DNA from: Lachnospiraceae bacterium
GTDB lineage: Bacteria; Bacillota; Clostridia; Lachnospirales; Lachnospiraceae
Direction: 5' to 3'
Length of the DNA: 42,016 nucleotides
NCBI GenBank assembly: GCA_017394885.1
Contig: JAFPWO010000007.1
Span: 1-42,016, forward strand
Shown here: positions 15,616-24,760 of the stretch, in pieces
Layout of the letters: each line of letters opens with the position of its first letter
How positions within the stretch are numbered: the stretch's first letter is position 1
The notes under the pieces: generated by a model
Databases searched by the model: none
What the model was told of the DNA's origin: nothing
The model's input: only the letters and a program-made list of their open reading frames with translations
Made by a program: the position numbers and the translations under genes

Positions 15616-16551
15616 ATGAATTTCATTCTCAAGAAGCTGACGACCATGATCATCACGCTCCTGGTGCTTTCCTTTTTGTCTTTTGCGGCCTTTGAGATGG
15701 TCGGTGACCCCGTGGCGACCATCCTCGGCACGAACGCGACGCCGGAAGCGGCGGCCGAACTGCGCGCCGAGCTGGGACTGGACCGCCCGCTGCCGGTGCG
15801 CTACGGCTCCTGGCTGGTGGATTTCTTCCGCGGGGACTGGGGCGAATCTTATATCTATCACATCCCTGTCCGGGACATGATCCATGAAAAATTCGTGATC
15901 ACGGTGACGCTCACGCTGATGGGCTTCTTTCTGGCTGTCCTGATGGCGATCCCGATCGGCCTGTATTCGGCCCGGCGCGAGGGACAGTGGATCGACCGCG
16001 CGATCACGGTCTTAAGCCAGATCCTGATGGCGATCCCGCCGTTTTTCGTCGCGATCCTGCTCACGATCTTTTTCGGCCTGCTGCTGAAGATCTTTACGCC
16101 CGGGACCTTTGTGTCCTATCAGGATAATCTCGGGAAATTTGTGGGATACATGATCTTTCCGGCGATCTCGATCGCCCTGCCGCGCATTGCGATGACGGTC
16201 AAGATGCTGCGCACGACCGTGCTCGGCGAAATGCAGAAGGATTATATCCGCACGGCCTACAGCCGCGGGCACAGCCGGCAGACGGCCTTAAAGCAGCATG
16301 CCTTCAAGAACGGCCTGCTGCCGGTCATCACCTTCCTGGCCGCCAATATGGCGGAGATGCTGGCGGGCTGCATCGTCATCGAGCAGATCTTCTCGGTCCC
16401 CGGGATCGGGCGGCTGCTCATGACTTCGATCTCGTCCCGCGATATTCCGACGGTGGAGGCTATCGTCATGATCCTGGCTCTCTGGGTCATGATCGTCCAC
16501 TTTATCGGGGAGCTCTTGAACGACGCGGTCGACCCGCGCCTGCACGGATAG
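15616..16551 (+). CDS. ABC transporter permease (DppB/OppB class)
   Basis: First membrane subunit of the importer, 311 residues with about six membrane segments. It opens with the long membrane segment and periplasmic-type loop of the DppB class (DPVATILGTNATPEAAAELRAELGLDRPLPVRYG). It contains the EAA coupling loop RTAYSRGHSRQTALKQHAFKNGLLP (about 214-238), which docks on the ATPase, and ends with the usual NDAVDPRLHG. AGGAAAGG precedes the ATG. The next permease follows eight bases after the stop. Confidence 0.9.
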   Translation: MNFILKKLTTMIITLLVLSFLSFAAFEMVGDPVATILGTNATPEAAAELRAELGLDRPLPVRYGSWLVDFFRGDWGESYIYHIPVRDMIHEKFVITVTLTLMGFFLAVLMAIPIGLYSARREGQWIDRAITVLSQILMAIPPFFVAILLTIFFGLLLKIFTPGTFVSYQDNLGKFVGYMIFPAISIALPRIAMTVKMLRTTVLGEMQKDYIRTAYSRGHSRQTALKQHAFKNGLLPVITFLAANMAEMLAGCIVIEQIFSVPGIGRLLMTSISSRDIPTVEAIVMILALWVMIVHFIGELLNDAVDPRLHG

Positions 16552-16558
16552 GAGAAGC

Positions 16559-17377
16559 ATGAAGAAGCTGTTTGAAAAACACAATAACTGGTTCTTCAGG
16601 GCGGGATTCGTCATCACGGCCTTCATGCTGCTCATGATCCTGATCGGGCAGTTCTGGACGCCGTACGAGCCTTCGGCCATGGATGCGTCGGCCAAGGGCC
16701 TGGCGCCGAGCCTTTCGCACCTGTTCGGGACCGATAAATTCGGGCGGGATATCTTTTCCCGCGTGATGGAAGGGGCCGGCTCCACACTGCTCATCGCCTT
16801 CTTCGTGGTCCTGATCGGGGCTTCGGCCGGGGTCCTCATCGGCGCGGTCACCGGCTACTGCGGCGGCATCGTGGATGAGATCCTCATGCGGATCTGCGAC
16901 GGGATCACGGCGTTCCCCAGCGTCATGCTGGCGCTGATCATCATCGCGGTGCTGGGGCCCGGCAAGTGGAACGTGATCTGGGTGCTCGCGATCCTTTTTA
17001 TCCCGAGCTTTGCGCGCGTGGTGCGCACGGAATTTTCGCGGATCAAAAAACAGAATTATATCTCGCTGGCGAAGCTCCAGGGCGTCGGGCCGCTGCGGAT
17101 CATCATCCGGCACATGCTGCCGAATGCCTTCCCGGTGCTGCTGCCGGCGATCTCGATCGGCTTCAACAATGCGGTGCTGGCGGAAGCCAGCATGAGCTTT
17201 CTGGGCGTCGGCGTGTCGGTGAACGAGGTCTCGCTCGGCCGCATGCTGAACGATTCCCAGAACTATATTCTGCGGGGGCTCCCCTGGTACGCGCTGTTCG
17301 TAGGCCTTACGATCGCGCTGCTGATCCTGGGCTTCAGCCTGCTCGGTGAGGGCCTGCAGAAGAATAATGAGGGATAA
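16559..17377 (+). CDS. ABC transporter permease (DppC/OppC class)
   Basis: Second membrane subunit, 272 residues. The N-terminal segment is followed by the class motif [20 protein letters not shown] (about 54-73), and the EAA loop is [26 protein letters not shown] (about 164-189). It would pair with the previous permease to form the channel. GGAGAAGC lies just before the ATG. The last base of its stop is the first base of the next start, so the ATPase is translationally coupled. Confidence 0.9.
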   Translation: MKKLFEKHNNWFFRAGFVITAFMLLMILIGQFWTPYEPSAMDASAKGLAPSLSHLFGTDKFGRDIFSRVMEGAGSTLLIAFFVVLIGASAGVLIGAVTGYCGGIVDEILMRICDGITAFPSVMLALIIIAVLGPGKWNVIWVLAILFIPSFARVVRTEFSRIKKQNYISLAKLQGVGPLRIIIRHMLPNAFPVLLPAISIGFNNAVLAEASMSFLGVGVSVNEVSLGRMLNDSQNYILRGLPWYALFVGLTIALLILGFSLLGEGLQKNNEG

Positions 17378-18141
17378 TGGCGGAAACAGTTCAGAAAAAC
17401 AAAATACTGGAAGTACGGAACGTTTCCACCTCGTATACGATCCGTCACTCGGCGCTCGGCGGCAAAAAGCTCCAGCACGTGCTGCATGACGTGAGTTTTG
17501 ATCTCTATGAGGGCGAAGCGCTCGGGCTGGTGGGGGAAAGCGGTTCCGGAAAAACGACGCTGGCACGCGCGATCCTCGGCTTCCTGCCGAGCTATGAGGG
17601 GACGATCACGCATTACTCGAAGCGCCCGCAGGTCATTTTCCAGGATCCGTATACCGCGCTCAACCCGGCCCGGACCGTCGGATGGATCCTGGAGGAGCCG
17701 TTGCGCGTCTACGGGAAATATGACGGCGCCGAGCGGAAGCGCCGGATCATCGACATGCTGGAACAGGTGGGCCTTTCGGAAGAATACCTGAACCGGCGGC
17801 CGTCGGAACTTTCCGGCGGACAGCGGCAGCGCGTTTCGATCGCGGCGGCCCTGATCGTGCGTCCGCGCTTTATCGTAGCGGACGAACCGGTCTCCGCCCT
17901 GGATGTGACCATCCAGGCGCAGATCCTGCAGCTGCTGGCGGACATGCGGGAGAAATTCGGGCTGAGCTATCTCTTCATCTCCCACGATCTGAACGTGGTG
18001 TATCAGCTCTGCGACCGGGTCATCGTGATGAGAAAAGGCGTGATCGTGGAAGAGGGCGGGATCGATACGATCTTCGCGGCGCCGCAGCATCCGTACACCC
18101 GGGAGCTGGTGGAGGCTTCGGATAATCCGAAAATCCTGTAG
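17377..18141 (+). CDS. ABC transporter ATP-binding protein (DppF/OppF class, short)
   Basis: Second ATPase of the importer, 254 residues: Walker [10 protein letters not shown] (about 50-58), Q-loop [11 protein letters not shown], signature LSGGQRQR (about 146-153), Walker B FIVADEP and His-loop ISHDLN. It ends at the core domain and lacks most of the longer OppF C-terminal tail. This also holds for the ABC part of the 12415 gene, so the pair resembles NikD/NikE-sized subunits. The ATG overlaps the permease stop. No clear terminator is seen after it. Confidence 0.88.
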   Translation: MAETVQKNKILEVRNVSTSYTIRHSALGGKKLQHVLHDVSFDLYEGEALGLVGESGSGKTTLARAILGFLPSYEGTITHYSKRPQVIFQDPYTALNPARTVGWILEEPLRVYGKYDGAERKRRIIDMLEQVGLSEEYLNRRPSELSGGQRQRVSIAAALIVRPRFIVADEPVSALDVTIQAQILQLLADMREKFGLSYLFISHDLNVVYQLCDRVIVMRKGVIVEEGGIDTIFAAPQHPYTRELVEASDNPKIL

Positions 18142-18181
18142 AAAAGCAATAAATCAGATAAAAATACAAGGAAATAACTAC

Positions 18182-18210
18182 TTGCGGTGGTGAGAGAAAA
18201 GTGATATACT
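18182..18210 (+). promoter_or_regulatory. Promoter of the S1-domain gene
   Basis: TTGCGG (18182-18187), 17-base spacer, TATACT (18205-18210), 56 bases before the ATG. Confidence 0.6.
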
Positions 18211-18265
18211 ATCGCGAGGATGTCGGGCAAAAAAGGAACTGTCCGAAGAAGTCCGGGAGGAAATT

Positions 18266-19360
18266 ATGATCGAAGCAACCGAAATCAAAGAAGTCGTTAC
18301 CGAAAAGGCAGAAGAGCTCAAAGAAGCTGTTGCCGAGAAGGCCAAAGCCGTAAAGGAAGAAGCGACTGAGACGATTGAAGCTGTCAGGGAAAAGGCGGCG
18401 GAGACGATGGAAGCTGTCAAGGAAGAGGCAGCGGAGAAAGTCGAAGCGGTCAAGGAAGAGGCGGCGGAGAAAGTCGAAGAAGTGAAGGAAGCTGTTGCGG
18501 AGAAGGTCGAGGCGGTAAAGGAAGAGGTTGCCGAGAAGACCGAAGAAGCGGCGGCGCAGGAAACCATGGCTGATTTTGCCGAGCAGATCGAAGAGTCCTT
18601 AAAGCAGGGCCCGCCGGAAGACGATCCCGTCTGGGCGCGTTTTGCGGATCTGCTGGAGAGCAAGGAGCCGATCACCGTCAAGATCGAGAACGCGGTCAAG
18701 GGCGGCGTTATCACCATGGTCGACAATATCCGGGCCTTTATTCCGGCTTCCAAGCTGGCGAACAACCGCGTGGAAAATCTGGAAGACTATAAGGGCAAGG
18801 AAGTGGAAGCCATCGTCATCACCGCGGAGAAGCCCAGAAAGCTGGTCCTGTCCGTACGCGACGCGCTGAAGAAGAAGAAAGAAGAAGAGCGCGCGGCCCG
18901 TATGGCGGAGTGCGTGGAAGGCGCCGTGATGGAAGGCACCGTGGATTCTGTAATGGACTACGGCGCGTTCGTGAAGCTGGACAACGGCGTATCCGGCCTG
19001 CTGCACGTATCCCAGATCAGCTACAACCGTGTGGAAAAGCCCTCGGACGTGCTGAACAAGGGCGATAAGATCACGGTGAAGATCATTGCCGTAAAAGACG
19101 GCAAGATCTCCTTAAGCAAAAAGGCTCTGGAGCCGGCCCCGGAACGTCCGGAGAGACAGCCCCGTGAGCACCGTGACGGCGAGCGTCCGGAGCGGGCTCC
19201 GCGCAGAGACCGCGGCGAGCGCCCGGAGAGAGGCGACCGTCCGGAACGCGGCGAGCGCCGGGAACGCAGGGAAAAGGAAGAGGTCTTTAATTACAAGGAG
19301 ACCGGCAAAGCTTCCACCAGCCTGGGCGATCTCTTGAGCGGCCTGAATCTGGACGAATAA
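18266..19360 (+). CDS. S1-domain RNA-binding protein with repeat helix and charged tail
   Basis: A 364-residue cytoplasmic protein in three parts. Residues 1-95 are a Lys/Glu/Ala/Val helix with an exact 11-residue period (for example EKVEAVKEEAA), the LEA/apolipoprotein-type amphipathic pattern. Residues 130-205 and 215-290 are two S1-type OB folds. The second is the clearer, with GAVMEGTVDSVMDYGAFVKL, GVSGLLHVSQIS and DKITVKIIAVKDGKISLSKKAL. Residues 290-340 are an Arg/Glu/Gly/Pro tail of RPERG-like units. S1 domains bind RNA; ribosomal protein S1-like or RNA-chaperone roles are possible, but the protein is not a standard RpsA. GGGAGGAAATT precedes the ATG, it has its own promoter and a strong terminator, so it is a single-gene unit. 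Confidence 0.82.
   Translation: MIEATEIKEVVTEKAEELKEAVAEKAKAVKEEATETIEAVREKAAETMEAVKEEAAEKVEAVKEEAAEKVEEVKEAVAEKVEAVKEEVAEKTEEAAAQETMADFAEQIEESLKQGPPEDDPVWARFADLLESKEPITVKIENAVKGGVITMVDNIRAFIPASKLANNRVENLEDYKGKEVEAIVITAEKPRKLVLSVRDALKKKKEEERAARMAECVEGAVMEGTVDSVMDYGAFVKLDNGVSGLLHVSQISYNRVEKPSDVLNKGDKITVKIIAVKDGKISLSKKALEPAPERPERQPREHRDGERPERAPRRDRGERPERGDRPERGERRERREKEEVFNYKETGKASTSLGDLLSGLNLDE
18368..18532 (+). repeat. 33-bp in-gene tandem repeat, five copies
   Basis: Five consecutive 33-base units each encode an 11-residue variant of EKVEAVKEEAA (residues 35-89 of the S1-domain protein). Copies differ mostly at third positions and a few residues. Confidence 0.8.
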
Positions 19361-19371
19361 ACCGGAGAACG

Positions 19372-19408
19372 AAAAAGATGACGGCGGAATTTCCGCCGTC
19401 ATCTTTTT
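19372..19408. terminator. Strong bidirectional terminator
   Basis: An 18-base arm starting AAAAAGATGACGG (19372-19389) is perfectly complementary to 19391-19408 with one base between them. It has an A-run on one side and a T-run on the other. It sits between the converging S1-domain and ADA-superfamily genes and can serve both. Confidence 0.9.
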
Positions 19409-19423
19409 GTGTGTAAAAACGAA

Positions 19424-21862
19424 TTATAGATATTTCAGGATCTCACCGGCGACGGCCTCGTCCTCAAAGAGCGTGCTGTAGCCGCTTAAGCTGTGCCCCT
19501 TTTCCCGGAGCGTGCGGGAGTGGCGGCTGATAAAGGTCCGGCACTCAAAGCGATTATTCTTGGCGGCCTGGATCAGATTAACTCCGGCGGCGTGGCCGTC
19601 AAAAGCGATCAGGACGCTGCGGCGGTGCTTGAAAAGCTCGTAGGCGATGCTCTTGTACAGGCTCATATTCGTGGGCTCGATGGTCAGCCGGACGGCGGGC
19701 CGGCAGGCCGTAAGGCGCCGGATCTCGGACGGGGTCAGCCGGGTCGGGACGTAAGCATAGACCTCGAAACGTCCGCCGCTGTGATCCATCAGATACCGTT
19801 CCTGGCCGGTCAGGCGGTGGCCGATGACGAAAAAGACGCGGTCCGGATCGGCCCGGCCCAGCAGTGCATCGATCAGCCGGCGGTCACTCTCGCTGAGGTG
19901 GCTTCCGCGGCGCGCGTTGTGAAAGCTGCCGCCCATGATGATGCAGGGGATCTTATCTTCGGGGAGCGGGCGGATCTGCCCGCGCAGCGCGCTTTCCGCA
20001 TCCCGCAGATGATGATCCGAAGGCGGCAGGAGCGGCGGCTCCGTTTCCCGGATCCTTTCCTCCAGAAAGGCGCGCACGTCCTTCTCCCCGCAGAGGCGGC
20101 TAAGCGAGAGCGCTTTTTCCCGGAAGGCGGCCTGACCGGCTTCCATTACTTCGCTTTCCGCCCGACGCATCTGCGCCAGCTCTTCCGGATGAAGGCCGAG
20201 GAGCTTTTCCAGGGCCAGCTGTTCGTCCATGGAATCGGTGCCGTACAGCGCGCCGCCGTCCGTTCCCTGCACGCAGGCGATCCCGGCCTGCAGATACTGC
20301 CGGAGCGGGTGGTGCGAAAGGCTGCTCAGGTTGTTCAGGCGGACGTTGGAGGTGATCTGAAACTCCAGCACCACGTGGTTTTCTTTCAGGGCCTTCAGCA
20401 GGGCCTGCCCGCCCTCGCTTCCCAGACGGGACGTATAGAGCCCGTGGCCGATCCGCAGCGGCGGGAAGGGCTGCCCTTCGGCCAGCGATTCCTTCACACA
20501 GCGGATCGCGCCGGCCACATTTCCGCGGAAGCTGTCGTTTTCCCCGGCATGGATCCGGAGGACAAAGCCGGGATACTCTGCGGCAACGGCGCTCAGCTCG
20601 CGGATCAGCGGCTGCAGATCGCGGATGTCGTTGATCTCTTCGCCGACGATATCGCTCCCGGCGATATACGGATCCGGCGCCACGGCGCGCAGGACTTTCA
20701 GATCCCGGCGCAGATAGTCGGCGGGGGTCATCGCGTCCCGCACGATCGTTAAGGGGATGCGCCGGATCGCGGCCAGAAAACGCAGCGTGACCCCGGTCTC
20801 GGCGGTAACGGCCGGCATGACGGCATGGATCTCGGCCAGCCTTCCCGCGGCTTCTTCCTCCTTGACAAGCGTCGTGTCGGAGATCTCCGCGTAGGCGATC
20901 CCGAACCGCCGGTAGCTGCGGGCGATCCACAGCAGCTTATCCTGAAAAAGCGTATTTTTCCGGAATGCCGCGGATTTATGATCCCAGATCATCCGGACGA
21001 GCGCCTGCGCGATGTCGCGGTCCGGCAGCAGCAGCGGATCCGGCAGGGAGATCCTCGTCCCGGCGGGGACGCCTTTTGTAAAGACATAACGATAAAGATA
21101 AACTCGTTCCAGATCGGTAAAAACGGCCTGCCCGTCTTTCATCACCGCCAGCGAATTGCGGATGCGGGCGATGTTTGCCGCCGCGTCGGGAAGATTCCCG
21201 AAAAGAAGGTCGGCGAAGTTGATAAAGCACAGATCGTCGATCCGGCGTTCCCGGTACTTTCCCGTAAGGGAAGGATCCGTCACCGTTTCCGCGACCGCAG
21301 CCCGCTTTTCCTCCAGCCGGGCCTGCTGCGCATCGGAGAGCCGCAGCTGAAGCTTCTTGATATAGTAATACGGGTACCGGATCTGATGATACAACCCCAG
21401 CGCGATCAGGATATCCGGCGGGAGATTCGCGTTCATATGGGTGTGCAGGTCGGAACGGAACTTGACGTCGGCCGGGATATAGCTTTTGATGACGGTCTCC
21501 CGGATGCTCAGGCGGTAATCCTTCGTCTGGCTCATCAGGGTCTTGGCGATCGCGGGGATGGAGGCTTTTAACTCGATCCGCCCGTCTTCGTGGATCGTGG
21601 CGACTTTGGTGTCGCCGAGGCGGAAAATAAAAACCTTTTCCCCGTCCGCGTTGTAATACGAGGGTACGGTTCCCTCGATGATCTTCAGGCCGTTTTCGTC
21701 AAAGCTCAGGGGAAGATGGCAGAGCGCGGCGAGATTCGTGATGAGATTCCCCGTGCTGTGATTCGGCGTGCGCAGCGTAAAGTACAGCCGGCCGCCTTCT
21801 TCCCGAAGCGCCACCACGATATCTTTTTCCTTATCCGGATAAAAACAGCCGAAATCCCGCAT
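19424..21862 (-). CDS. Large adenosine-deaminase-superfamily protein with extra N- and C-terminal domains
   Basis: An 812-residue, probably cytoplasmic protein. The middle (about 130-600) is an adenosine/AMP-deaminase-type metal-dependent TIM barrel with every key residue: HTH (His140, His142), HAGE (His438, Glu441), GHG (His473) and GTDGG (Asp535). It should be an active hydrolase, perhaps deaminating a purine nucleoside or nucleotide. Ordinary adenosine deaminases have about 330-350 residues; here a large insertion (about 160-400) separates the first and second metal motifs. The N-terminal 125 residues look beta-rich. The C-terminal 175 (638-812) look like a separate Rossmann-type domain (CIIMGGSFHN near its start, SVLIAFDGHAAGVNLIQAAKN near its end), distantly like SLOG/LOG or deoxyribosyltransferase folds; this is inference. 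GGGAGAAGGG precedes the ATG. It stands alone on its strand. Confidence 0.75.
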   Translation of the reverse strand: MRDFGCFYPDKEKDIVVALREEGGRLYFTLRTPNHSTGNLITNLAALCHLPLSFDENGLKIIEGTVPSYYNADGEKVFIFRLGDTKVATIHEDGRIELKASIPAIAKTLMSQTKDYRLSIRETVIKSYIPADVKFRSDLHTHMNANLPPDILIALGLYHQIRYPYYYIKKLQLRLSDAQQARLEEKRAAVAETVTDPSLTGKYRERRIDDLCFINFADLLFGNLPDAAANIARIRNSLAVMKDGQAVFTDLERVYLYRYVFTKGVPAGTRISLPDPLLLPDRDIAQALVRMIWDHKSAAFRKNTLFQDKLLWIARSYRRFGIAYAEISDTTLVKEEEAAGRLAEIHAVMPAVTAETGVTLRFLAAIRRIPLTIVRDAMTPADYLRRDLKVLRAVAPDPYIAGSDIVGEEINDIRDLQPLIRELSAVAAEYPGFVLRIHAGENDSFRGNVAGAIRCVKESLAEGQPFPPLRIGHGLYTSRLGSEGGQALLKALKENHVVLEFQITSNVRLNNLSSLSHHPLRQYLQAGIACVQGTDGGALYGTDSMDEQLALEKLLGLHPEELAQMRRAESEVMEAGQAAFREKALSLSRLCGEKDVRAFLEERIRETEPPLLPPSDHHLRDAESALRGQIRPLPEDKIPCIIMGGSFHNARRGSHLSESDRRLIDALLGRADPDRVFFVIGHRLTGQERYLMDHSGGRFEVYAYVPTRLTPSEIRRLTACRPAVRLTIEPTNMSLYKSIAYELFKHRRSVLIAFDGHAAGVNLIQAAKNNRFECRTFISRHSRTLREKGHSLSGYSTLFEDEAVAGEILKYL

Positions 21863-21953
21863 CGTCCCTTCTCCCCTGTTTTCCTATGAATTTACTCAAT
21901 TTCCGTGCGCAGTGCAAGCGGTTTTTGCGATCGGCGGCGCGGGATTTGCCGGC

Positions 21954-21982
21954 TGGACTTTTCCGGGAGAATCCGGTACAAT
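21954..21982 (+). promoter_or_regulatory. Promoter of the SDR gene
   Basis: TGGACT (21954-21959), 17-base spacer, TACAAT (21977-21982), 33 bases before the ATG. Confidence 0.55.
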
Positions 21983-22015
21983 AAAAACCGATAAAAATGA
22001 AAGGAAGACGGCAGG

Positions 22016-22804
22016 ATGGATTTGGGATTAAAGGATAAATGCTGCCTGGTCCTGGCTTCCAGCAGCGGGCTGGGCAAGGCGATCGCCGCGGCGCTGGCGG
22101 CGGAAGGCGCGAAGGTCACGCTGTTCAGCCAGAATGCGGAAAAACTCCGGGCGGCAGCAGAGGAGATCGAAGAAAAAACAGGAACAACTGTCAATTTCCA
22201 TGCCGGCAGCCTGATGAAGGCGGACGATATCGAAAAAGCCGCGGAAGCGGCCAGAAGCTTTGGCGGGCCCATCTGGGCGCTGGTCAACAATTCGGGCGGG
22301 CCGAAGCCGGGCACCTTTGACAGCTTCGGGGACGACGCCTGGCAGAGCGCGTATGAACTGTGCCTGCTCAGCTTTATCCGGGCGATCCGCGCGGTCCTTC
22401 CGGATATGCGCGCGCAGGGCGGCGGGCGGATCCTGAATTCCACCTCCTCCTCGGTCAAGAACCCGCTGAACAACCTGATCCTTTCCAATACGATGCGGAT
22501 GGGCGTGATGGGGCTTTCCAAGTCGCTCTCGCAGGAGCTGGGCGGGGAAAATATCCTGGTGAATGTGATCGGGCCCGGCCGCATCGGTACCGACCGGGTG
22601 GAACAGATGGACGCCGTGCGGGCGGAGAAAACCGGCCAGAAGGTGGAAGATGTCGTCAGAGCTTCACTGGCCTCCATTCCGCTGGGGCGTTACGGAAAGC
22701 CGGAAGAATACGCGGATATCGCGGCTTTCCTGTGCTCGCCGCGCAATACCTATATAACCGGGCAGACCGTGCTGGTGGACGGCGGCCTGGTCAAGGCATA
22801 CTGA
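22016..22804 (+). CDS. SDR-family protein lacking the catalytic Tyr/Lys
   Basis: A 262-residue short-chain dehydrogenase/reductase fold, annotated in relatives as 3-oxoacyl-ACP reductase-like. The nucleotide-binding turn reads ASSSGLGKA (14-22, where TGxxxGIG is usual), with NNSGG (91-95) and the catalytic-Ser region STSSS (142-146). The usual YxxxK is replaced: Ser157 and Arg161 stand at those positions in [15 protein letters not shown]. The C-terminus keeps [19 protein letters not shown] and [11 protein letters not shown]. It belongs to the known SDR-like group with an incomplete catalytic set, so either another residue acts or it is not a classical reductase. AAGGAAG is eight bases before the ATG. 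It is a single-gene unit between a promoter and a terminator. Confidence 0.85.
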   Translation: MDLGLKDKCCLVLASSSGLGKAIAAALAAEGAKVTLFSQNAEKLRAAAEEIEEKTGTTVNFHAGSLMKADDIEKAAEAARSFGGPIWALVNNSGGPKPGTFDSFGDDAWQSAYELCLLSFIRAIRAVLPDMRAQGGGRILNSTSSSVKNPLNNLILSNTMRMGVMGLSKSLSQELGGENILVNVIGPGRIGTDRVEQMDAVRAEKTGQKVEDVVRASLASIPLGRYGKPEEYADIAAFLCSPRNTYITGQTVLVDGGLVKAY

Positions 22805-22817
22805 AGAAAGCTGATAA

Positions 22818-22859
22818 AAAAGCAGCAGCGGCGATTGTATCATCGCCGCTGCTGCTTTT
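22818..22859. terminator. Bidirectional intrinsic terminator
   Basis: AAAAGCAGCAGCGGCGAT (22818-22835) pairs perfectly with 22842-22859 around a six-base loop, with A- and T-runs at its ends. It lies between the converging SDR and zinc-ribbon genes. Confidence 0.88.
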
Positions 22860-22878
22860 CGTTCGGCCGGAAGCCGTA

Positions 22879-23307
22879 TTATTTCAGGAAGCTGAAATTT
22901 TTGATCACAATCGGCTCCTTTGCCTCTCCCTTGAAGACCTGAATGATCTCGATGATCGTGGCGACCAGGCAGATGATCGCGAGGACCAGATACGCGAGCC
23001 AGCCTGCGATCGGGATGATCAGCAGGATCAGTCCCAGTACGGCAACGATCTGGATCTTTAACGCCTGCCTTACGTGGAAGCCCGCATAGTCGGACTTGTT
23101 GGCGGTCAGCAGCGCGATAATGACGCCGAGCGTGCTGAAAACGTAAGGGCACAGGGCCATGATCTTGTTATCGGAAATATCCTTCGGGGAAAACTCGGCG
23201 GTATGGTCCGCCGGATCTCCGTAAGCCTGAGCAAAAGAAGCGCCGCAGTTCGGGCAGTTCAGCGCACCTTCCGGGATATCGGTGCCGCAGTTCGGACAAA
23301 ATGCCAT
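22879..23307 (-). CDS. Zinc-ribbon membrane protein (DUF4870-like)
   Basis: A 142-residue protein with an N-terminal zinc ribbon (Cys4, Cys7, Cys18, Cys21 in CPNCG...CPNCG) and a membrane part of about three or four hydrophobic segments (50-128) of the DUF4870 type. It includes the family's short stretch YAGFHVRQALKIQIV. The function of this family is unknown. A good promoter lies upstream. The AAAGG before the ATG is spaced rather far (about 14 bases). Confidence 0.8.
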   Translation of the reverse strand: MAFCPNCGTDIPEGALNCPNCGASFAQAYGDPADHTAEFSPKDISDNKIMALCPYVFSTLGVIIALLTANKSDYAGFHVRQALKIQIVAVLGLILLIIPIAGWLAYLVLAIICLVATIIEIIQVFKGEAKEPIVIKNFSFLK

Positions 23308-23372
23308 GATACTTTATCCATCCTTTCTTTATAGGCACGAAGCCGCTTTGGCTCCGGCGATATTTGCCTGAA

Positions 23373-23401
23373 ATTATAGTACGGACAGTTTCGAAAGTAA
23401 A
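23373..23401 (-). promoter_or_regulatory. Promoter of the zinc-ribbon membrane protein
   Basis: On the minus strand: TTTACT (23396-23401), 17-base spacer, perfect TATAAT (23373-23378). Confidence 0.65.
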
Positions 23402-23443
23402 GAGAGAATTAAGAAATGACGCGGTTTCCGGGCGACCGGGGCC

Positions 23444-23472
23444 TTGTTTTTCCGGCCTCTTTTTGCTATAGT
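23444..23472 (+). promoter_or_regulatory. Promoter of acetate kinase
   Basis: TTGTTT (23444-23449), 17-base spacer, TATAGT (23467-23472), 77 bases before the ATG. Confidence 0.6.
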
Positions 23473-23549
23473 AAACATGCGGCGGTTCCCCCCGCTGCGG
23501 ATTCATATTGCGCAAAGCCCGCGTGAGGGTAATAACAGGAGGAAATAGC

Positions 23550-24743
23550 ATGAAGGTTTTAGTCATCAACTGCGGAAGCTCGTCTCTGAAGTATCAGCTG
23601 ATCGATTCCGAGACCGAACAGGTACTGGCCAAGGGCCTGTGCGAACGGATCGGGATCGACGGCCGCCTGACGTATTCGCCGACCGGCGGAGAAAAGAAAG
23701 TCTTTGAGGATCCGCTGCCGGATCATACCGTTGCGGTCGGAAAGGTACTGGACTGCCTGACCCATCCGGAATACGGCGTCGTGGCGTCGCTGGCTGAGAT
23801 CGGCGCGGTGGGCCACCGCATCGTACACGGCGGGGAAAAATTCGCGGCCGCCACGCTCCTGACCGAAGAAGCGATCACGGAGATCGAAAAGTGCAGCGAG
23901 CTGGCGCCTCTGCACAATCCCGCCAATGTGATCGGGATCCGTGCCTGCCAGAAGCTGATGCCGGGCGTACCGATGGTCGGCGTTTTCGATACCGCTTTCC
24001 ATCAGACCATGCCGCCCAAGGCCTTCCTGTACAGCCTCCCTTATGAATATTATGAGAAGTACGGCGTGCGCCGCTACGGTTTCCACGGCACCTCTCACAG
24101 CTACGTTTCCAAGCGCGCCGCCGAGATCCTCGGCAAGGACGTGAAAGATCTGAAGATCATCGTCTGCCACCTGGGCAACGGCGCCAGCATCTGCGCGGTG
24201 GACGGCGGCAAATCCGTGGACACCTCCATGGGCTTTACCCCGTTGGAGGGCCTGACCATGGGCACCCGCTCCGGCGGCCTGGACCCGGCCATCCTTGAGT
24301 TTATTGCCGGGAAGGAAAACCTGTCCCTGGACCAGGTCCTGACGATCCTGAACAAGAAGTCCGGCGTGCAGGGCATTTCCGGCGTGTCCAGCGACTTCCG
24401 CGATCTGGAAAGCGCCGCGGCCGAAGGCAATACGAGAGCGCAGGCTGCGCTGGACGTTTTCACCTACCGTGTCGCGAAGTTCGTGGGCTACTATGCCGCG
24501 GCGATGAACGGGGTGGACGTGGTCGTCTTTACGGCCGGCATCGGGGAAAATGACATCTCCGTGCGCGCGACCATCCTTTCCTACCTGGGCTTCCTCGGCT
24601 GCAAGCTGGATCCGGAAGCGAACAATATCCGCGGTGAGGAACGGATCATCTCCACGCCGGATTCCAAGGTCATTGCCATGGTCATCCCGACCAATGAAGA
24701 ACTGGCCATTGCCCGCGAAACGGTTGCGATCGTCAACAAATAA
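23550..24743 (+). CDS. ackA: Acetate kinase
   Basis: Converts acetyl phosphate and ADP to acetate and ATP (reversible), the energy-yielding end of acetate fermentation. The 397-residue protein shows the ASKHA-fold marks: [15 protein letters not shown] at the start, [12 protein letters not shown] (about 90-101), [22 protein letters not shown] (about 178-188), [12 protein letters not shown], the [19 protein letters not shown] stretch and FTAGIGEN (about 327-334). The length is normal. ATG 23550 is chosen because AGGAGG lies seven bases before it; the frame opens earlier without a ribosome site. Phosphotransacetylase, its usual neighbour, is not in the window. Confidence 0.97.
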   Translation: MKVLVINCGSSSLKYQLIDSETEQVLAKGLCERIGIDGRLTYSPTGGEKKVFEDPLPDHTVAVGKVLDCLTHPEYGVVASLAEIGAVGHRIVHGGEKFAAATLLTEEAITEIEKCSELAPLHNPANVIGIRACQKLMPGVPMVGVFDTAFHQTMPPKAFLYSLPYEYYEKYGVRRYGFHGTSHSYVSKRAAEILGKDVKDLKIIVCHLGNGASICAVDGGKSVDTSMGFTPLEGLTMGTRSGGLDPAILEFIAGKENLSLDQVLTILNKKSGVQGISGVSSDFRDLESAAAEGNTRAQAALDVFTYRVAKFVGYYAAAMNGVDVVVFTAGIGENDISVRATILSYLGFLGCKLDPEANNIRGEERIISTPDSKVIAMVIPTNEELAIARETVAIVNK

Positions 24744-24760
24744 GCTTCAATATGTTTGGA

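Noticed and set aside
19424..21862. Calling the ADA-superfamily gene rdrB of a RADAR defence system
   Set aside because: No rdrA-like ATPase or other defence gene is adjacent, and similarity beyond the ADA motifs cannot be judged here.
23441..23465. A small hairpin GGGGCC/GGCCTC followed by TTTTT before ackA, like a terminator
   Set aside because: It lies across the ackA -35 and spacer, and no plus-strand transcript arrives there because the SDR gene is already terminated at 22818-22859.
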